A DNA stretch of 64,000 bases, from positions 124,001 to 188,000 of the forward strand of contig NZ_JAPWKD010000011.1 in assembly GCF_028283705.1 (NCBI RefSeq), given 5' to 3'. The notes below the pieces were generated by a model. That model worked only from the letters and a program-made list of their open reading frames with translations. It searched no databases and was not told where the DNA came from. The translations under genes were made by a program, and so were the position numbers. Shown here in pieces: positions 16,902 through 28,700 of the stretch. The number at the start of each line of letters is the position of its first letter. The stretch's first letter is position 1. This DNA comes from Pantoea sp. GTDB taxonomy: Bacteria; Pseudomonadota; Gammaproteobacteria; Enterobacterales; Enterobacteriaceae.

Positions 16902-18880
16902 GACTTCTCAGCCTGCAACTCAACGGTGCGCAGGAAGAAGTCGAGGGTGTTGTCGATGGTGATATCCATCTGCACTTCTGGCTTCCATCCCAGCAGACGA
17001 CGGGCGTTTTTGATCGACGGCTTGCGATGTTCAACGTCCTGATAACCTTTACCGTAGTAGCTGCTGCTTTCCACTTCGCGGAAACCGGCAAATGGCGGGA
17101 ACTGGCTGCGCAGCGGATGGCGTTCAAAGCTCGCCAGCAACTGCTCGGCAAGTTCTTTGATGCTGGCTTCGTTATCCGGGTTACCGATATTGATAATCTG
17201 TCCATCGCAATTATTTTGCTTGTTCTCGATAATACGGAACAACGCTTCCACGCCATCACGGATATCGGTAAAGCAACGTTTCTGCGCGCCGCCGTCAATC
17301 AGCTTGATCGGCGAACCTTCCACCAGATTAAGGATTAACTGGGTGATAGCGCGCGAGCTGCCGATACGTGCGGCATTGAGGTTATCCAGACGCGGACCCA
17401 TCCAGTTAAACGGACGGAACAGGGTAAAACGCAGTCCCTCTTTCTCACCATAGGCCCAGATCACGCGGTCCAGCAGCTGTTTGGATACGGAGTAGATCCA
17501 GCGCTGTTTGTTGATCGGTCCCACCACCAGATTGGAGTTATCCTCATCAAAATGACCATCGGTACACATGCCGTATACTTCTGAGGTGGAAGGGAAAATG
17601 ATGCGTTTTTTGTATTTCACGCAATCACGGATGATTTTCAGGTTTTCTTCAAAATCCAGTTCGAATACGCGCAGCGGATTGCGGGTGTACTCAATTGGCG
17701 TGGCGATCGCCACCAGCGGCAGCACCACGTCACATTTCTTGATGTGATACTCAATCCACTCTGAGTGAATGCTGATATCACCCTCAACAAAATGGAAGCT
17801 CGGGTGACCCAGGAAACGGCTGATCGCATCAGAGCTGATGTCCAGGCCGTAAACTTCGAAGTTGTCATCTTCCAGCAAACGTTCAGTCAGGTGGTTACCG
17901 ATGAAACCATTCACACCGAGGATCAGCACGCGTGTGCGACGTTTCACCGCAGCAACCGGCTTAGAGTAGAGCAACGCACTCGGCACCATACCGAGGCTTT
18001 GCGCCAGCTGGCTGCCGTTCATATAGACGCCGTTCTCGCTCTGTCCGGTGATCACTTCCAGCGCACCCTCACCGCAGGCGATCAGGAAAGGTTCAACCGA
18101 TAATACAGTGCCTGGTTTGGCACCGTGTGCAGCAGGATGAACGCGCCCTTTCCACACGATAAATTTCACTGTGCCGGCATAACCAAAAGCGCCAGGCCAG
18201 GGATCGGTGACAGCACGAATCAGGTTATTGATTTCCTGCGCAGGACGTGACCAGTCGATACGTCCATCTTCCGGCGTGCGGCGACCAACCACCGTGGCTT
18301 CGCTCTCATCCTGCGGTTGGGCGTTGATCTCGCCGCGTTTCATCGCTGGCAATACACTTTCCAGCAGCTGGGTGGCGCTCAGCACCAGCTTGCGATGCAG
18401 CGTCAGCACATTGTCCTGCTCGTCAATCTGAACACGAACCTGAGACACGATATCCCCGGCATCGGCGCGTTTTACCATACGATGCAGGGTTACGCCGGTT
18501 TCGCTCTCGCCATTGACCAGTACCCAGTTCAGTGGCGCACGTCCACGGTATTTCGGCAGCAAAGAACCGTGCAGGTTATAAGCACCGAGACGGGCGCTGT
18601 TGAGAATTTCGTCGTTTAGCAGGTTACGGTAGTAAAACGAGAAAATGATTTCCGGCTCCATCGCTTTGATGCGATCAACCCATAACGGATGATTGACATC
18701 ATCCGGGGCATAGACCGGGATGCCCTGTTCTGCGGCGATACGAGCAACCGAACCAAAGAAGTGGTTTTCATTAGCCGCGTCCGGATGAGTGAAGATAGCA
18801 CTAATCTCGAAGCCAGATTGCAGCAGGGCATTAATACCTGCACAGCCCATGTCGTGATAGGCGAAGACGATGGTTTTCAT
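16898..18880 (-). CDS. arnA: Bifunctional UDP-GlcA decarboxylase/UDP-L-Ara4N formyltransferase ArnA
   Basis: This is a 660-residue two-domain enzyme, the same length as E. coli ArnA. The N-terminal formyltransferase domain (about 1-300) contains the [14 protein letters not shown] segment and the catalytic N/H/D set. The C-terminal SDR-type domain (about 315-660) begins with the [13 protein letters not shown] motif and oxidatively decarboxylates UDP-glucuronate; the STSEVYGM and YSVSKQ segments hold its catalytic residues. It overlaps arnC and arnD by 4 bases each. No defects are seen. Confidence 0.97.
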   Translation of the reverse strand: MKTIVFAYHDMGCAGINALLQSGFEISAIFTHPDAANENHFFGSVARIAAEQGIPVYAPDDVNHPLWVDRIKAMEPEIIFSFYYRNLLNDEILNSARLGAYNLHGSLLPKYRGRAPLNWVLVNGESETGVTLHRMVKRADAGDIVSQVRVQIDEQDNVLTLHRKLVLSATQLLESVLPAMKRGEINAQPQDESEATVVGRRTPEDGRIDWSRPAQEINNLIRAVTDPWPGAFGYAGTVKFIVWKGRVHPAAHGAKPGTVLSVEPFLIACGEGALEVITGQSENGVYMNGSQLAQSLGMVPSALLYSKPVAAVKRRTRVLILGVNGFIGNHLTERLLEDDNFEVYGLDISSDAISRFLGHPSFHFVEGDISIHSEWIEYHIKKCDVVLPLVAIATPIEYTRNPLRVFELDFEENLKIIRDCVKYKKRIIFPSTSEVYGMCTDGHFDEDNSNLVVGPINKQRWIYSVSKQLLDRVIWAYGEKEGLRFTLFRPFNWMGPRLDNLNAARIGSSRAITQLILNLVEGSPIKLIDGGAQKRCFTDIRDGVEALFRIIENKQNNCDGQIINIGNPDNEASIKELAEQLLASFERHPLRSQFPPFAGFREVESSSYYGKGYQDVEHRKPSIKNARRLLGWKPEVQMDITIDNTLDFFLRTVELQAEKS

Positions 18881-19860
18881 TGCTCAATTTCCTGTACAGA
18901 TGCATCTTTTTGCGGATGGATAACACGTTGAATAAAGTAGCGCGGACGAGCGCGGACATCGTTGTAAATCCGGCCAATATATTCGCCGAGAAGTCCCATG
19001 CCGACGAACTGCGCGCCAACAAACATAAACAGCACGGCAAACAGCATAAAAACGCCATCGCCTGCCCAGGCTGCGCCGAGGAATAAGCGCAACACAATCA
19101 AAATTAAAGAAAAGGCAAAACCGGCCAGCGCAATTATGCTGCCCACCACACTCAACAGACGCAGCGGCGTGGTGGTCAGACAGGTCACCAGGTCGTACAT
19201 CAGGTTAATCAAACGCATAAAGCTATATTTGGAATCACCAAATTCGCGTTCAGCGTGTTTAACCGGTAACTCAATGGTGCGGCGGGCAAAGGTGTTTGCC
19301 AGGATAGGAATAAAGGTACTGCGCTCGTGGCAATTCAGCATGGCATCAATGATATGACGGCGATACGCGCGCAGCATACAACCGTAATCACCCATGGCTT
19401 TGCCCGTCACACGTTGAATTAAATGGTTAATGGTGCGGGATGCCCGGCGGCGAAACCAGCTGTCCTGCCGGTTCTGGCGGACGGTGCCTACCACGTCGTA
19501 CCCTTGCAGGGCAGCGGCAACCAGATTCGGGATCTCTTCCGGTGGATTCTGTAAATCCGCGTCCAGGGTGATAATCAGATCGCCGCTGACATGGCTGAAA
19601 CCCGCCATAATCGCGGAGTGTTGACCATAGTTGCGGTTGAGCAACACGCCAACTACGTGACTGCCAGGCATATCGGCAGCATCGGCGATCATTTCCCCGG
19701 AACGGTCACTGCTGCCGTCATCGACCAACAGGATTTCATACTCCAGATTAATGGTGTCGCAGGCAGCGTGGGTGCGGCGTATCAGCTCCGGCAGGCTCTC
19801 TTGTTCGTTGTAGACCGGGATCACCACGGACACTTTACGAATCGGTTTTTCTTCCAGCAT
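18877..19860 (-). CDS. arnC: Undecaprenyl-phosphate Ara4FN transferase ArnC
   Basis: This is a 327-residue GT2 glycosyltransferase that attaches L-Ara4FN to undecaprenyl phosphate. The N-terminal domain has [20 protein letters not shown] and [13 protein letters not shown] (nucleotide and metal binding), and two membrane helices near the C-terminus anchor it to the inner membrane. It starts one base after the arnB stop region and overlaps arnA by 4 bases. Confidence 0.96.
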   Translation of the reverse strand: MLEEKPIRKVSVVIPVYNEQESLPELIRRTHAACDTINLEYEILLVDDGSSDRSGEMIADAADMPGSHVVGVLLNRNYGQHSAIMAGFSHVSGDLIITLDADLQNPPEEIPNLVAAALQGYDVVGTVRQNRQDSWFRRRASRTINHLIQRVTGKAMGDYGCMLRAYRRHIIDAMLNCHERSTFIPILANTFARRTIELPVKHAEREFGDSKYSFMRLINLMYDLVTCLTTTPLRLLSVVGSIIALAGFAFSLILIVLRLFLGAAWAGDGVFMLFAVLFMFVGAQFVGMGLLGEYIGRIYNDVRARPRYFIQRVIHPQKDASVQEIEQ

Positions 19861-19861
19861 T

Positions 19862-20998
19862 TCAGACTCCGGCTAGCGTGCGCAGCGCTTTGATGACCCG
19901 CTCAACATCATCATCAGTCATATCAGGGAACAGCGGAATGGAGCAGATGCGCTCGCTGTTCCATTCAGTATTAGGCAAGGACAGTTGCGGATACTGCTCG
20001 CGATAATATTTGTGGGTATGGGCGGCACGGAAATGCAGTCCAGTGCCAATATCTACAGCTTTCAGCGCTTCCATCAAACCGTCACGGCTGATACCACAAC
20101 GCGCCTCATCAACACGAATAATAAACAGATGCCAGGCGTGCTGATGTGACCATGTGGGTAATGCCAGCGGCAGGAACGGTGTATCAGCCAGTTCAGTCAG
20201 GTAGCGCTCTGCAATGGCTTTGCGACGGGCATTGATGTCAGCCAGTTTTTTCAGTTGTACCAACGCAATGGCAGCACTGATATCGGGCAAATTGTATTTA
20301 AAGCCGGGCATGATCACTTCAGCCTGCGGCCTGCGTCCGTGGGTATGGCGATCGTAAGCATCAACACCCAAACCATGAAATTTCAGGCTGCGAATGCGAT
20401 CTGCAAGGTCGGCATCATCCGTCACCACCACGCCACCTTCGGCGCAGGTAATATTTTTAATGGCATGAAGTGAAAAGATGGCTGTACCGACATGCCCGAC
20501 ATGACGCCCTTTGTAAAGGGTGCCAGCGGAATGGGCAGCATCTTCAATTACCGTAATGCCGTGACGCTCACCGATCGCGCGAATCGCATCGATATCGGCT
20601 GGGGCACCGGCGTAGTGCACGGGAATAATGGCGCGTGTGCGGGGTGTAATAGCCGCTTCAACCTGCTCAGGTGTTACCATCAGTGTGTCACGATCAATAT
20701 CGATCATCACTGGCGTCGCACCCATCAGGGTGATGATGTTAAGGGTTGAAACCCAGGTCTGTGAGGGGGTAATAACTTCGTCGCCTGGCTTAATGCCCAA
20801 CCCCATCAGGGTTACGTGCATACCTGCTGTGGCGGAACAGACGGCGATCGCATGCTGGTTGCCGGTCAATTGGCAAAAGGCTTGCTCCAGGGCGGCACAT
20901 TGTGGACCGGTGGTAATCCAGCCGGATTCAAACACCGCTTTAACCGCTGCTAATTCTTCTTCACCCAGCGAAGGGCGAGAGAATGGGAGAAAAGACAT
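19862..20998 (-). CDS. arnB: UDP-4-amino-4-deoxy-L-arabinose aminotransferase ArnB
   Basis: This is a 378-residue PLP-dependent DegT/DnrJ-type aminotransferase that makes UDP-L-Ara4N from the ArnA keto product with glutamate. The PLP lysine lies in [15 protein letters not shown]. It is the first gene of the arn operon; the start ATG follows AAGGA. The upstream 518-base gap to the next gene holds a candidate PmrA box on this strand. The length matches the E. coli protein. Confidence 0.96.
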   Translation of the reverse strand: MSFLPFSRPSLGEEELAAVKAVFESGWITTGPQCAALEQAFCQLTGNQHAIAVCSATAGMHVTLMGLGIKPGDEVITPSQTWVSTLNIITLMGATPVMIDIDRDTLMVTPEQVEAAITPRTRAIIPVHYAGAPADIDAIRAIGERHGITVIEDAAHSAGTLYKGRHVGHVGTAIFSLHAIKNITCAEGGVVVTDDADLADRIRSLKFHGLGVDAYDRHTHGRRPQAEVIMPGFKYNLPDISAAIALVQLKKLADINARRKAIAERYLTELADTPFLPLALPTWSHQHAWHLFIIRVDEARCGISRDGLMEALKAVDIGTGLHFRAAHTHKYYREQYPQLSLPNTEWNSERICSIPLFPDMTDDDVERVIKALRTLAGV

Positions 20999-21216
20999 GG
21001 ATTAGCTTCCTTAATGTGTAATGCCTTTCACTTCATAAGGGTAAAAAACATAGCCAGAATGATGATATGAAAATGTTATGTTTAACGGGCTATATCTCTA
21101 TGAGTTCACCAGATAAACAATTAGTACAGCATGTTAGACTTCGCAAATAATTCTCACATTTTGAAAGCATTAGAGACATTAGGTTGTTTCTCTATAGACC
21201 AAAATACGATGGAAAA

Positions 21217-21233
21217 CTTAACGGAACATTAAA
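21217..21233 (-). promoter_or_regulatory. Candidate PmrA (BasR) box upstream of arnB
   Basis: Read on the minus strand the site is TTTAAT-GTTCC-GTTAAG. It fits the PmrA box (two YTTAAK half-sites 5 bases apart) at 11 of 12 positions and points toward arnB, about 220 bases upstream of its start. The rest of the 518-base gap 20999-21516 is AT-rich; apart from an 8-codon ATG-initiated stretch at 21467 I see no gene in it. Confidence 0.45.
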
Positions 21234-21516
21234 TAGAGTGCAGATGTAGTCACTTTTCAGACTAACGTTGAAGCTTTGTAGAAAAACCGGAGCCAGATCA
21301 CGCTGTTTTCTGTTGGGAAAAAATGAGGTGCCATCGGGGTTTCACGACGATTCATCGCTGCGGCTTAGCGATTAAACCGGTATTGATGAAGCTGTGATGT
21401 TTCTGAAAACAACTGTTTAGGAGATTAACTATACTGTTCTTAAGGGAAAACTAAGGAAATTCTATTATGCTGATTTACTTAGCTTTTACTTAACCACAGG
21501 CACGGAGGTAGTTGCC

Positions 21517-21726
21517 GTGAAAACCGATACCGACCGTCTCTCACAAGCCGCGCTGCGTCGTCATCATATTGGCGTAAAAACAAAAGGATTGCGCTTCCGC
21601 GGTGCGCTTTATGTGTTTCGCTACAACGCCGGGCACTATGATGTATTTCTGGACAATGCACGCGTCATGCAGCTGGAAACCAGCAATGTGCAGGAAGCGA
21701 TCCAAATGTTTAAGCAACAGCAGTGA
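21517..21726 (+). CDS. Small hypothetical protein, 69 residues
   Basis: A GTG start is preceded by GGAGG at 9 bases, which supports real translation. The product is basic at the N-terminus (RLSQAALRRHHIG), has no membrane segment, and has alternating hydrophobic residues (GALYVFRYNAGHYDVFL) that suggest a small beta structure, followed by a short helix. I do not recognise the family. It stands alone between the arn promoter region and the prepilin peptidase gene. Confidence 0.6.
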   Translation: MKTDTDRLSQAALRRHHIGVKTKGLRFRGALYVFRYNAGHYDVFLDNARVMQLETSNVQEAIQMFKQQQ

Positions 21727-21860
21727 CCCCGGCCACTGCTTGCTGAAGATTGTCGGACCCGGATCTGAAAACTCTATGTAACTTGCTGTATGCGTGATGT
21801 TGTCCTCGCCTTCGCTGCCCAGCTGGAATAGGGTTGAAAAAACAAGGTGAGGAGTTGCAC

Positions 21861-22616
21861 ATGGAATGGTGCTATGGATTGATCGCTGGACTGTGCGCTG
21901 GCAGCGTTATTAATGTTATTGCTTACCGATTACCACAACGTCTACTTAATCCGGACACAGGTCCTGACCCTTTCCCTTCCCGTTCGCATTGCCCCGGTTG
22001 TAAAAACATTTTGTACTGGTACGACAATATCCCCTTGTTAAGCTGGCTATTGTTACGCGGTAAATGTCGTCATTGTCACCAGTCAATCAGCATCCGTTAC
22101 CCGGTGATTGAACTGATTACTGCTTTATTAAGCCTGGTGATGTGCAGCTTACTGCCGTTTACTCCGCTGCTTTTGCCAGCGTTGTTGTTAAGCTGGACGC
22201 TACTGACGTTGTCGATCATTGATATCCGCGACTACTTATTGCCCGATGCACTTAGCCTGCCTTTATTATGGGGTGGTTTACTCCTGCATTGCTTCGCCCT
22301 ACTCCCTGGTACGTTGGACGCCGCCGTGTCCGGCGCAGTAGCGGGCTATACCAGCCTGGCATTACTGTCATTGGGTTATCGAAAGCTGCGCCATACCGAT
22401 GCGCTGGGGATGGGAGATGCAAAATTACTGGCCGCACTAGGCGCATGGCTGGGCTGGGAGCCTTTACCGATTGTGCTTATTATCGCCTGTTGTGGCGGCC
22501 TTTTATTTGGCTTAATTTCCAGAAGCTTGTGGCAGCGAAGTTTTTCTCACCCCATCGCTTTCGGTCCGTGGCTATCTCTCGCTGGCATAAGTCTTTTTAT
22601 TAACTCGATTATTTAA
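21861..22616 (+). CDS. Type 4 prepilin peptidase (A24 family), orphan
   Basis: This is a 251-residue integral membrane aspartyl peptidase that cleaves and N-methylates type 4 prepilins or type II secretion pseudopilins. The cytoplasmic loop carries two CxxC pairs (CPGC and CRHC). The catalytic aspartates are in the DIRDYLLPD segment and in GMGDAK. An upstream TTG is in frame at 21834, but GGAG precedes the ATG at 21861. No pilin or secretion genes adjoin it, so its substrates are encoded elsewhere. PppA, GspO or PilD are possible names; I leave the symbol blank. Confidence 0.87.
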   Translation: MEWCYGLIAGLCAGSVINVIAYRLPQRLLNPDTGPDPFPSRSHCPGCKNILYWYDNIPLLSWLLLRGKCRHCHQSISIRYPVIELITALLSLVMCSLLPFTPLLLPALLLSWTLLTLSIIDIRDYLLPDALSLPLLWGGLLLHCFALLPGTLDAAVSGAVAGYTSLALLSLGYRKLRHTDALGMGDAKLLAALGAWLGWEPLPIVLIIACCGGLLFGLISRSLWQRSFSHPIAFGPWLSLAGISLFINSII

Positions 22617-22828
22617 TAAGCACGTCATACGTCCATGATAAAATAATCGGCCATTTCTTCAGCAAATCCCTGATTCGTATATAGAAGTAATAAACAATTC
22701 TAAACAAAATTAATCATTGCCCCCCAGGGTAAAAGGCTCTATATTGGCCGCGTTTTTTTCACAGCTGATAGTTTTTTGTTCAATTAACCAACCGGTGCGC
22801 TTTTCCCGCCGTCGGTTGTAGGAGAGAT

Positions 22829-24214
22829 ATGATGACGGATAAAGTCCGTATTGATAATTTTGGTGCCAACTCATTCAACGGAAACAACGACGAGTTCTTA
22901 GCCCGTCAGGCTGAGTTCGAATCGAATGTCAGGAGTTACCCGCGCAAATTACCTTTAGCGATTGCCAAAGCGAATGGCGTATGGATTACCGATGTTGAGA
23001 ATAAACAATATCTTGACTGCCTGGCTGGCGCAGGAACTTTGGCTCTGGGCCATAACCACCCGGAAGTTCTGCAAAGCATTCAAAATGTCATTACCAGCGG
23101 CTTGCCGTTACATACACTCGATCTGACGACCCCCTTAAAAGATCAGTTCTCTGAATCCCTGCTGTCACTGCTGCCGGGTCAGGGTAAAGAATATTGCCTG
23201 CAGTTCACCGGTCCTTCAGGGGCTGATGCTGTTGAAGCTGCACTGAAACTGGCTAAGAAAGTGACTGGCCGTAGCAGCGTGATCAGCTTCTCTGGTGGTT
23301 ACCATGGTATGACCCACGGTGCGCTGTCGGTAACCGGTAACCTGTCACCGAAAGAAGCGGTTAACGGCATGATGCCGGAAGTCCAGTTCATGCCTTATCC
23401 GCATCAGTACCGTTGCCCGCTGGGTCTCGGTGGTGAAGCTGGCGTGAAAGCGCTGACCTACTACTTCGAAAACCTGATCAACGACGTTGAAAGCGGCGTG
23501 CGTAAACCTGCTGCTGTGATCCTGGAAGCCGTTCAGGGTGAAGGTGGTGTGAACCCGGCACCGGTTGAGTGGCTGCAGCGTATCCGCAAAGTGACTCAGG
23601 AACACGGCATTCTGCTGATCCTTGACGAAGTCCAGGCGGGTTTTGCCCGTACCGGTAAATTCTTCGCCTTCGAACACGCTGGCATTGAGCCGGATATCAT
23701 CGTGATGTCAAAAGCTGTGGGTGGCGGTCTGCCACTGGCGGTGCTGGGCATTAAGAAACAGTTCGACGCCTGGTCACCGGGTCACCACACTGGCACCTTC
23801 CGTGGCAACCAGCTGGCAATGGCTACCGGTCTGACCACCCTGAAAATCCTGAAAGAACAGGATATCGCTGGCAAAGTTGCCGCACAGGGCGAATGGCTGA
23901 AAGCGCAGCTGGCTGAAATGCAGAAGCGTTACCCGGTAATCGGCCATATCCGTGGCATGGGCATGATGATCGGTATTGAGATCGTTAAACCAAACGAAGC
24001 CGCTGACCACATGGGTGCTTACCCGGCTGATGGTGAGCTGTCTGCCCTGCTGCAGAAAAAATGCTTCGAGGCAGGTCTGATTCTGGAACGTGGTGGTCGT
24101 CATGGTGCGGTTCTGCGTCTGCTGCCGTCGCTGCTGATCACCAACGATGAACTGGCGATTTTCCTTGATAAATTTGAGCAGGCGCTGCTGGGCGCTGGCA
24201 TCAAACCTGTTTAA
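22829..24214 (+). CDS. dat: Diaminobutyrate-2-oxoglutarate transaminase
   Basis: This is a 461-residue class III PLP aminotransferase that makes L-2,4-diaminobutyrate from aspartate semialdehyde and glutamate. Motifs are [14 protein letters not shown] and the PLP lysine in [12 protein letters not shown] codons at 22829 and 22832 both follow GGAGAG; the second may be the true start. The decarboxylase gene follows after 14 bases, and this pair makes 1,3-diaminopropane, as known from Acinetobacter and many enterobacteria. The 212-base upstream gap is AT-rich and includes TATATT near 22740 as a possible -10; no gene is seen there. Confidence 0.93.
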   Translation: MMTDKVRIDNFGANSFNGNNDEFLARQAEFESNVRSYPRKLPLAIAKANGVWITDVENKQYLDCLAGAGTLALGHNHPEVLQSIQNVITSGLPLHTLDLTTPLKDQFSESLLSLLPGQGKEYCLQFTGPSGADAVEAALKLAKKVTGRSSVISFSGGYHGMTHGALSVTGNLSPKEAVNGMMPEVQFMPYPHQYRCPLGLGGEAGVKALTYYFENLINDVESGVRKPAAVILEAVQGEGGVNPAPVEWLQRIRKVTQEHGILLILDEVQAGFARTGKFFAFEHAGIEPDIIVMSKAVGGGLPLAVLGIKKQFDAWSPGHHTGTFRGNQLAMATGLTTLKILKEQDIAGKVAAQGEWLKAQLAEMQKRYPVIGHIRGMGMMIGIEIVKPNEAADHMGAYPADGELSALLQKKCFEAGLILERGGRHGAVLRLLPSLLITNDELAIFLDKFEQALLGAGIKPV

Positions 24215-24228
24215 TTCGGAAGAGTTAG

Positions 24229-25701
24229 ATGACTGAAGTAAACCCGATTCTGGCCGCTTCTGCACAAAGCATTGAAGCGTACCAGCAGGCGATTGCGCAG
24301 AGCAGCGCCGCGGTTGTGCAGTGGCTGAAGCAGCCTGAGATGTATCAGGGCAAAACGGTTGCCGAACTGCGTGAGCGTATCAAGCTCGACTTCAATCCGA
24401 ATGGCCTGGGCAACCAGGCCGCGATTGAACGCGCTATTGAATACTTTCTGAAAGACAGCCTGTCGGTGCATCACCCACAGTGCGTGGCGCATCTGCATTG
24501 CCCGAGCCTGGTGGTGAGCCAGGCAGCGGAAGTGCTGATCAACGCGACTAACCAGAGTATGGATTCCTGGGACCAAAGCCCATCAGCGACCGTCATCGAG
24601 ATCAAACTGATCGAGTGGCTGCGTGCACAGGTTGGCTACCCGGCTGGCGATGCGGGTGTCTTCACCAGCGGTGGTACCCAGAGCAACCTGATGGGCCTGA
24701 TGCTGGCGCGTGATGCGTTTTATGCGCGTCAGGGTCACTCCGTGCAGCAGGATGGCATCACTGGTGATCTGCGTAAGATCAAAGTGCTGTGCTCCGAAAA
24801 TGCCCACTTCTCGGTGCAGAAGAACATGGCTCTGCTGGGTCACGGCTACCAGTCGGTGGTTCAGGTGAAATCCGATCGTTTCGCCCGTATGGATGTTAAC
24901 GACCTGCAAGCCAAGCTGGCGCAGGCGGACGCTAACGGTGAACAGATTCTGGCGATTGTAGCCACCGCAGGCACCACCGATGCCGGTGCGATTGACCCAC
25001 TGCGTGAAATTGCCGGTATTGCGGCTGAGCGCAACATCTGGGTGCACGTTGATGCAGCCTGGGGCGGCGCCCTGTTACTGTCAGAGAAGTATCGTGATTA
25101 CCTCGATGGCCTGGAGCTGGTGGATTCCGTTACTCTCGACTTCCACAAGCAGTTCTTCCAGACCATCAGCTGCGGTGCGTTCCTGCTGAAAGACGAACGC
25201 CACTACGAGCTGATGCGTTATCAGGCGGCTTACCTGAACTCTGAATTCGACGAAGAGCAAGGTGTGCCGAATCTGGTATCCAAATCACTGCAAACCACGC
25301 GTCGCTTTGATGCGCTGAAACTGTGGATGGGCCTGGAAGCACTGGGTCAGAAACAATATGCAGCGATTATTGATCACGGCGTCACGCTGGCGCAGGAAGT
25401 GGCAAAATATGTTACTGACCTGCCACGTTTCGAGCTGGTCATGCAGCCGCAACTGGCAAGCGTGCTGTTCCGCTTCCGTCCTGAGCAGCTGGCTGCCAGT
25501 GGTGATGCGGCAGTTGCGCTGTTCAACCAGCGTATCGGCGATGCCTTGCTGGAATCTGGCCGCGCCAACGTGGGTGTAACCGAAGCGGATGGCATCACCT
25601 GCCTGAAGCTGACGTTGCTTAACCCAACCGTTACGCTTGAGGATGTCAAAGTCCTGCTGGCGCTGGTGGAAAAGACGGCGGATCAGTTGCTGGACGCATA
25701 A
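24229..25701 (+). CDS. ddc: L-2,4-diaminobutyrate decarboxylase
   Basis: This is a 490-residue group II PLP decarboxylase that converts L-2,4-diaminobutyrate to 1,3-diaminopropane. It shows the VHVDAAWGGA aspartate motif and the PLP lysine in LDFHKQFF, both typical of the glutamate/DABA decarboxylase family. The start ATG follows GGAAGAG. It is co-transcribed with dat and ends in a clear terminator 20 bases after the stop. 1,3-Diaminopropane can feed norspermidine or other polyamine products; the downstream use is not shown here. Confidence 0.93.
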   Translation: MTEVNPILAASAQSIEAYQQAIAQSSAAVVQWLKQPEMYQGKTVAELRERIKLDFNPNGLGNQAAIERAIEYFLKDSLSVHHPQCVAHLHCPSLVVSQAAEVLINATNQSMDSWDQSPSATVIEIKLIEWLRAQVGYPAGDAGVFTSGGTQSNLMGLMLARDAFYARQGHSVQQDGITGDLRKIKVLCSENAHFSVQKNMALLGHGYQSVVQVKSDRFARMDVNDLQAKLAQADANGEQILAIVATAGTTDAGAIDPLREIAGIAAERNIWVHVDAAWGGALLLSEKYRDYLDGLELVDSVTLDFHKQFFQTISCGAFLLKDERHYELMRYQAAYLNSEFDEEQGVPNLVSKSLQTTRRFDALKLWMGLEALGQKQYAAIIDHGVTLAQEVAKYVTDLPRFELVMQPQLASVLFRFRPEQLAASGDAAVALFNQRIGDALLESGRANVGVTEADGITCLKLTLLNPTVTLEDVKVLLALVEKTADQLLDA

Positions 25702-25721
25702 TTTTTGCGTGATACAAAAAG

Positions 25722-25751
25722 CCGGGAACGGGTAACCGCTCCCGGTTTTTT
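25722..25751 (+). terminator. Rho-independent terminator of dat-ddc
   Basis: The stem CCGGGA-A-CGG pairs with CCG-C-TCCCGG (one internal mismatch) across a GTAA loop and is followed by six T. It sits 20 bases after ddc and just before the convergent giant gene. Confidence 0.88.
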
Positions 25752-25776
25752 ATTGCCAGAACAATGATATGACTAT

Positions 25777-28700
25777 TTATGGATGCGCTTTTCCAAACTT
25801 GATTGTTACTCCTGCGGGAATTTCAACACCAGGTCCATATTTGACAATCATTGACTGATTTTTTAAATTAAATTCAAGCCTGGAGGCCTTAGGGTGGTGC
25901 TTCTTGAATTGTGCAAAAATACTGTCAAATGTTTCCTTCTTTTCTATCCCATTGAAAGTTATTTTTTGTCCCGTCGTAATATATTCCCCGTTTTCTGCAA
26001 AGCTCCTCATCCAGTAAGGAACCGGCTCCCGGCGCAGACCGGGCCAAAAATTTATTTCCGTAATCCCGCTATTAGCCGGAGCTTCGTAAGAAACATAAGA
26101 TGTGACAGGATGAAGATTTAGTGCGGCCCTGACCTCATTATCATTGCGACTGTAACAAAATGCACCAATAACAACATCGTTTTCGCCCGCATTCGTTATG
26201 ATATTACCAACCTTGCCATTTGCATATCCAGGCCCTGAAATGTCATGAATTTCAATGCGTTTTTTATATTCTGTGGCCAACGTCTGAGTCCATTCCCAGT
26301 CCTGCTGTGAAAACCGGGTTGCACTATCGGAGCCACGCCCCCCATATGTCCGAACGCCATCCGCGTTGCCATGTGTCCCCGTTAATACATGAATCTTACC
26401 CTTTCCTGTAGGGTCATGTTTTAAAATATCTAGAATCTTATTCTGTATAATAGTGCCATTGGTTTCATGATTTGTTAAAAATATTCTTGCATTGTTAGCG
26501 TTCTGTTCTAATGAGAGAAACTGCGCATTAGTGCAATATTTCTCTGCAGCCGCAGCTTCATTAGGATACATTATAATATCTATCCCATTCCTCGTCGTTT
26601 TCTTGGCAGTAAAGTTACGATTACTACGTTGCACCATTTCATCAAGATAATTACTAAATGTTTCCACTTCCTGCTTAGCAGTGGCGGGCCTGCGTTTTAT
26701 ATCAGCGACGGTTTTATTTATTTCTGCCTCCAGCTCACTTTTATTGAAATGCTCCAATGCGCTACCGGCACTGTGCATTACTGCTGTGAGGACCAACGAC
26801 CATAAGGCTTCGCGAGTATAGGCCTCAGCCAGATCGGGATCGTCAGCCCATTTTGCCTGCACCAGCGGAATAATAACCTGTGCTATAGTGGCAAATGCCG
26901 CTAATTCTGGCCCCATTTCCGCGGTAACAGCATTCAGTAGAAACTTCGCTCCCTCCAGATAGTCCTGAACTTTTATCTCCAATGAAGATACCGTCAAATC
27001 ATCCATATTGGTATAAAGACGCTCCTTCAAACCATTAAATAAAAAATCTTCTACTTTTGTTGTTTCAGCATTACTTTTAGTAAATACGAATTCGATTTTA
27101 TTTGATCTGTCAAATCTAGCAGATGGGCTCAAGAACTTTATGAGATTTCGTGTAAAACTCGAGTCAGATGAGGGCCTGCCAACCAGTCCTACATCGATCT
27201 TTTTCTTTAATTCCGGATTATTTCGAAAAAGTTCATTAACATCGGCACCATACTCGATATCCACTGCTTTGAAAGTCGGATCGAGACTGTATAACCGCCC
27301 TTTATTTCCATTGGTTTTATCCGGAATAATAAACATACCCGCCACAGTATGATCACCAAAGACAACCGGCCTTGCCCGTGACAGGTTACGATTAATTTCT
27401 GCGGATTTCAGCTCTGGATCATCCGAACGCCGGTTAAATGCAAACGCTAGTTTAGCTCGCGCATTTAAGTTTTTCTTATAGTTGGTGACTTCCGTATAAT
27501 TATCCATCTTATCAATAAAAGCAACCTGAAAGTCGCTCCACATCCCATTTTCGAGTTCATCTTTTAAACCTTGAGGGTAGTCATCAGGATAATGTACAGT
27601 ATATTCATTAATACTGAATCCACTTATTTTATGTATTTTATCATGAATATTGTTAGCGGCGAGATCGCCTGGAGCGATCTGAAGTAAATCAACACCATCA
27701 CTTGAGTTTGAATTGCGTAGACCAGCCAATGGCCAGGCTGCAATATAATCACACTTTATTCTTTCCGGATTAATTCCATATTTCTGGTAAAGCGAGGTAA
27801 GCCATTTATTTCTCACAGCAACAGCTCTATCAGTTAAATCAAGCTGAAATGGTTCTGGTGTCCCGGTGAATTTTTCGCTGTGATAGTGTTCGCTATGATG
27901 CTTAATCAGCATCTCAGCTCTTCCTTTAAAGATTTTCCTTCTCAGGATGCTTTCATAATCCTGTCCACCGTCTGCGCCAATCTCTTTTAGTATGTCCTGA
28001 TCTGATATTTCACTGTTCCTCCCAACATCACCATTTTTCTGTAGACGTTTTTGGACTTTATTTTTATCATCAAGAGATAATGCCTTTCTATTCCATTGCG
28101 TCTGCAGTTTCTGAAATCCTTCGACGAGATTTTTGTAGTCTTCCAGTTTGAAAAATCTGGCATTATTTAACCTATCATCGTCATGGGAATTTTTATTAAT
28201 CAATCTCTCCGTAGCGTCCATATCTTTTTTCAGACTATCGTAAAGTGTATCCAGCTCACTTTTATTTTTGATATTAACTTTTTTAAATCCAGGGATTTTA
28301 AGTTCATCGCCATTAAGAGCAAGCGCTGCATTTTGCACCGACGACTGATTGCTAGCCAGGGAATTAGGTAATACCCGGAAACCGCTGAAGTTGTTATTTG
28401 TCATCTCACTTCCGGTTCTTATATGCACATAAAAGCTTAACCCATCATGGGATATATGCTTACCCGCATGATTCGCGGTATCCCGTTGGACGTATGGAGT
28501 GCGTAGATGCAAACCCTCCACGAGGGCCAAATTTTTGCCAGTGTCATTCCATGCGTTTTCCACATTATCCTCCGTCCCCTCCAGGTGTAGCATTTCATGA
28601 AGCAGCATGATGCCTACCTCATGTTCGCTATTCTCCAAAGCATCGCGGCTGATAAAAATACGGTTGAGCGGATCACCTTTTACCACACACGCAGCAAAAT

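Noticed and set aside
21467..21493. 8-codon leader-like frame MLIYLAFT after AAGGA before the 69-residue gene
   Set aside because: Plausible ribosome site but no attenuator structure or codon bias to suggest a leader peptide.
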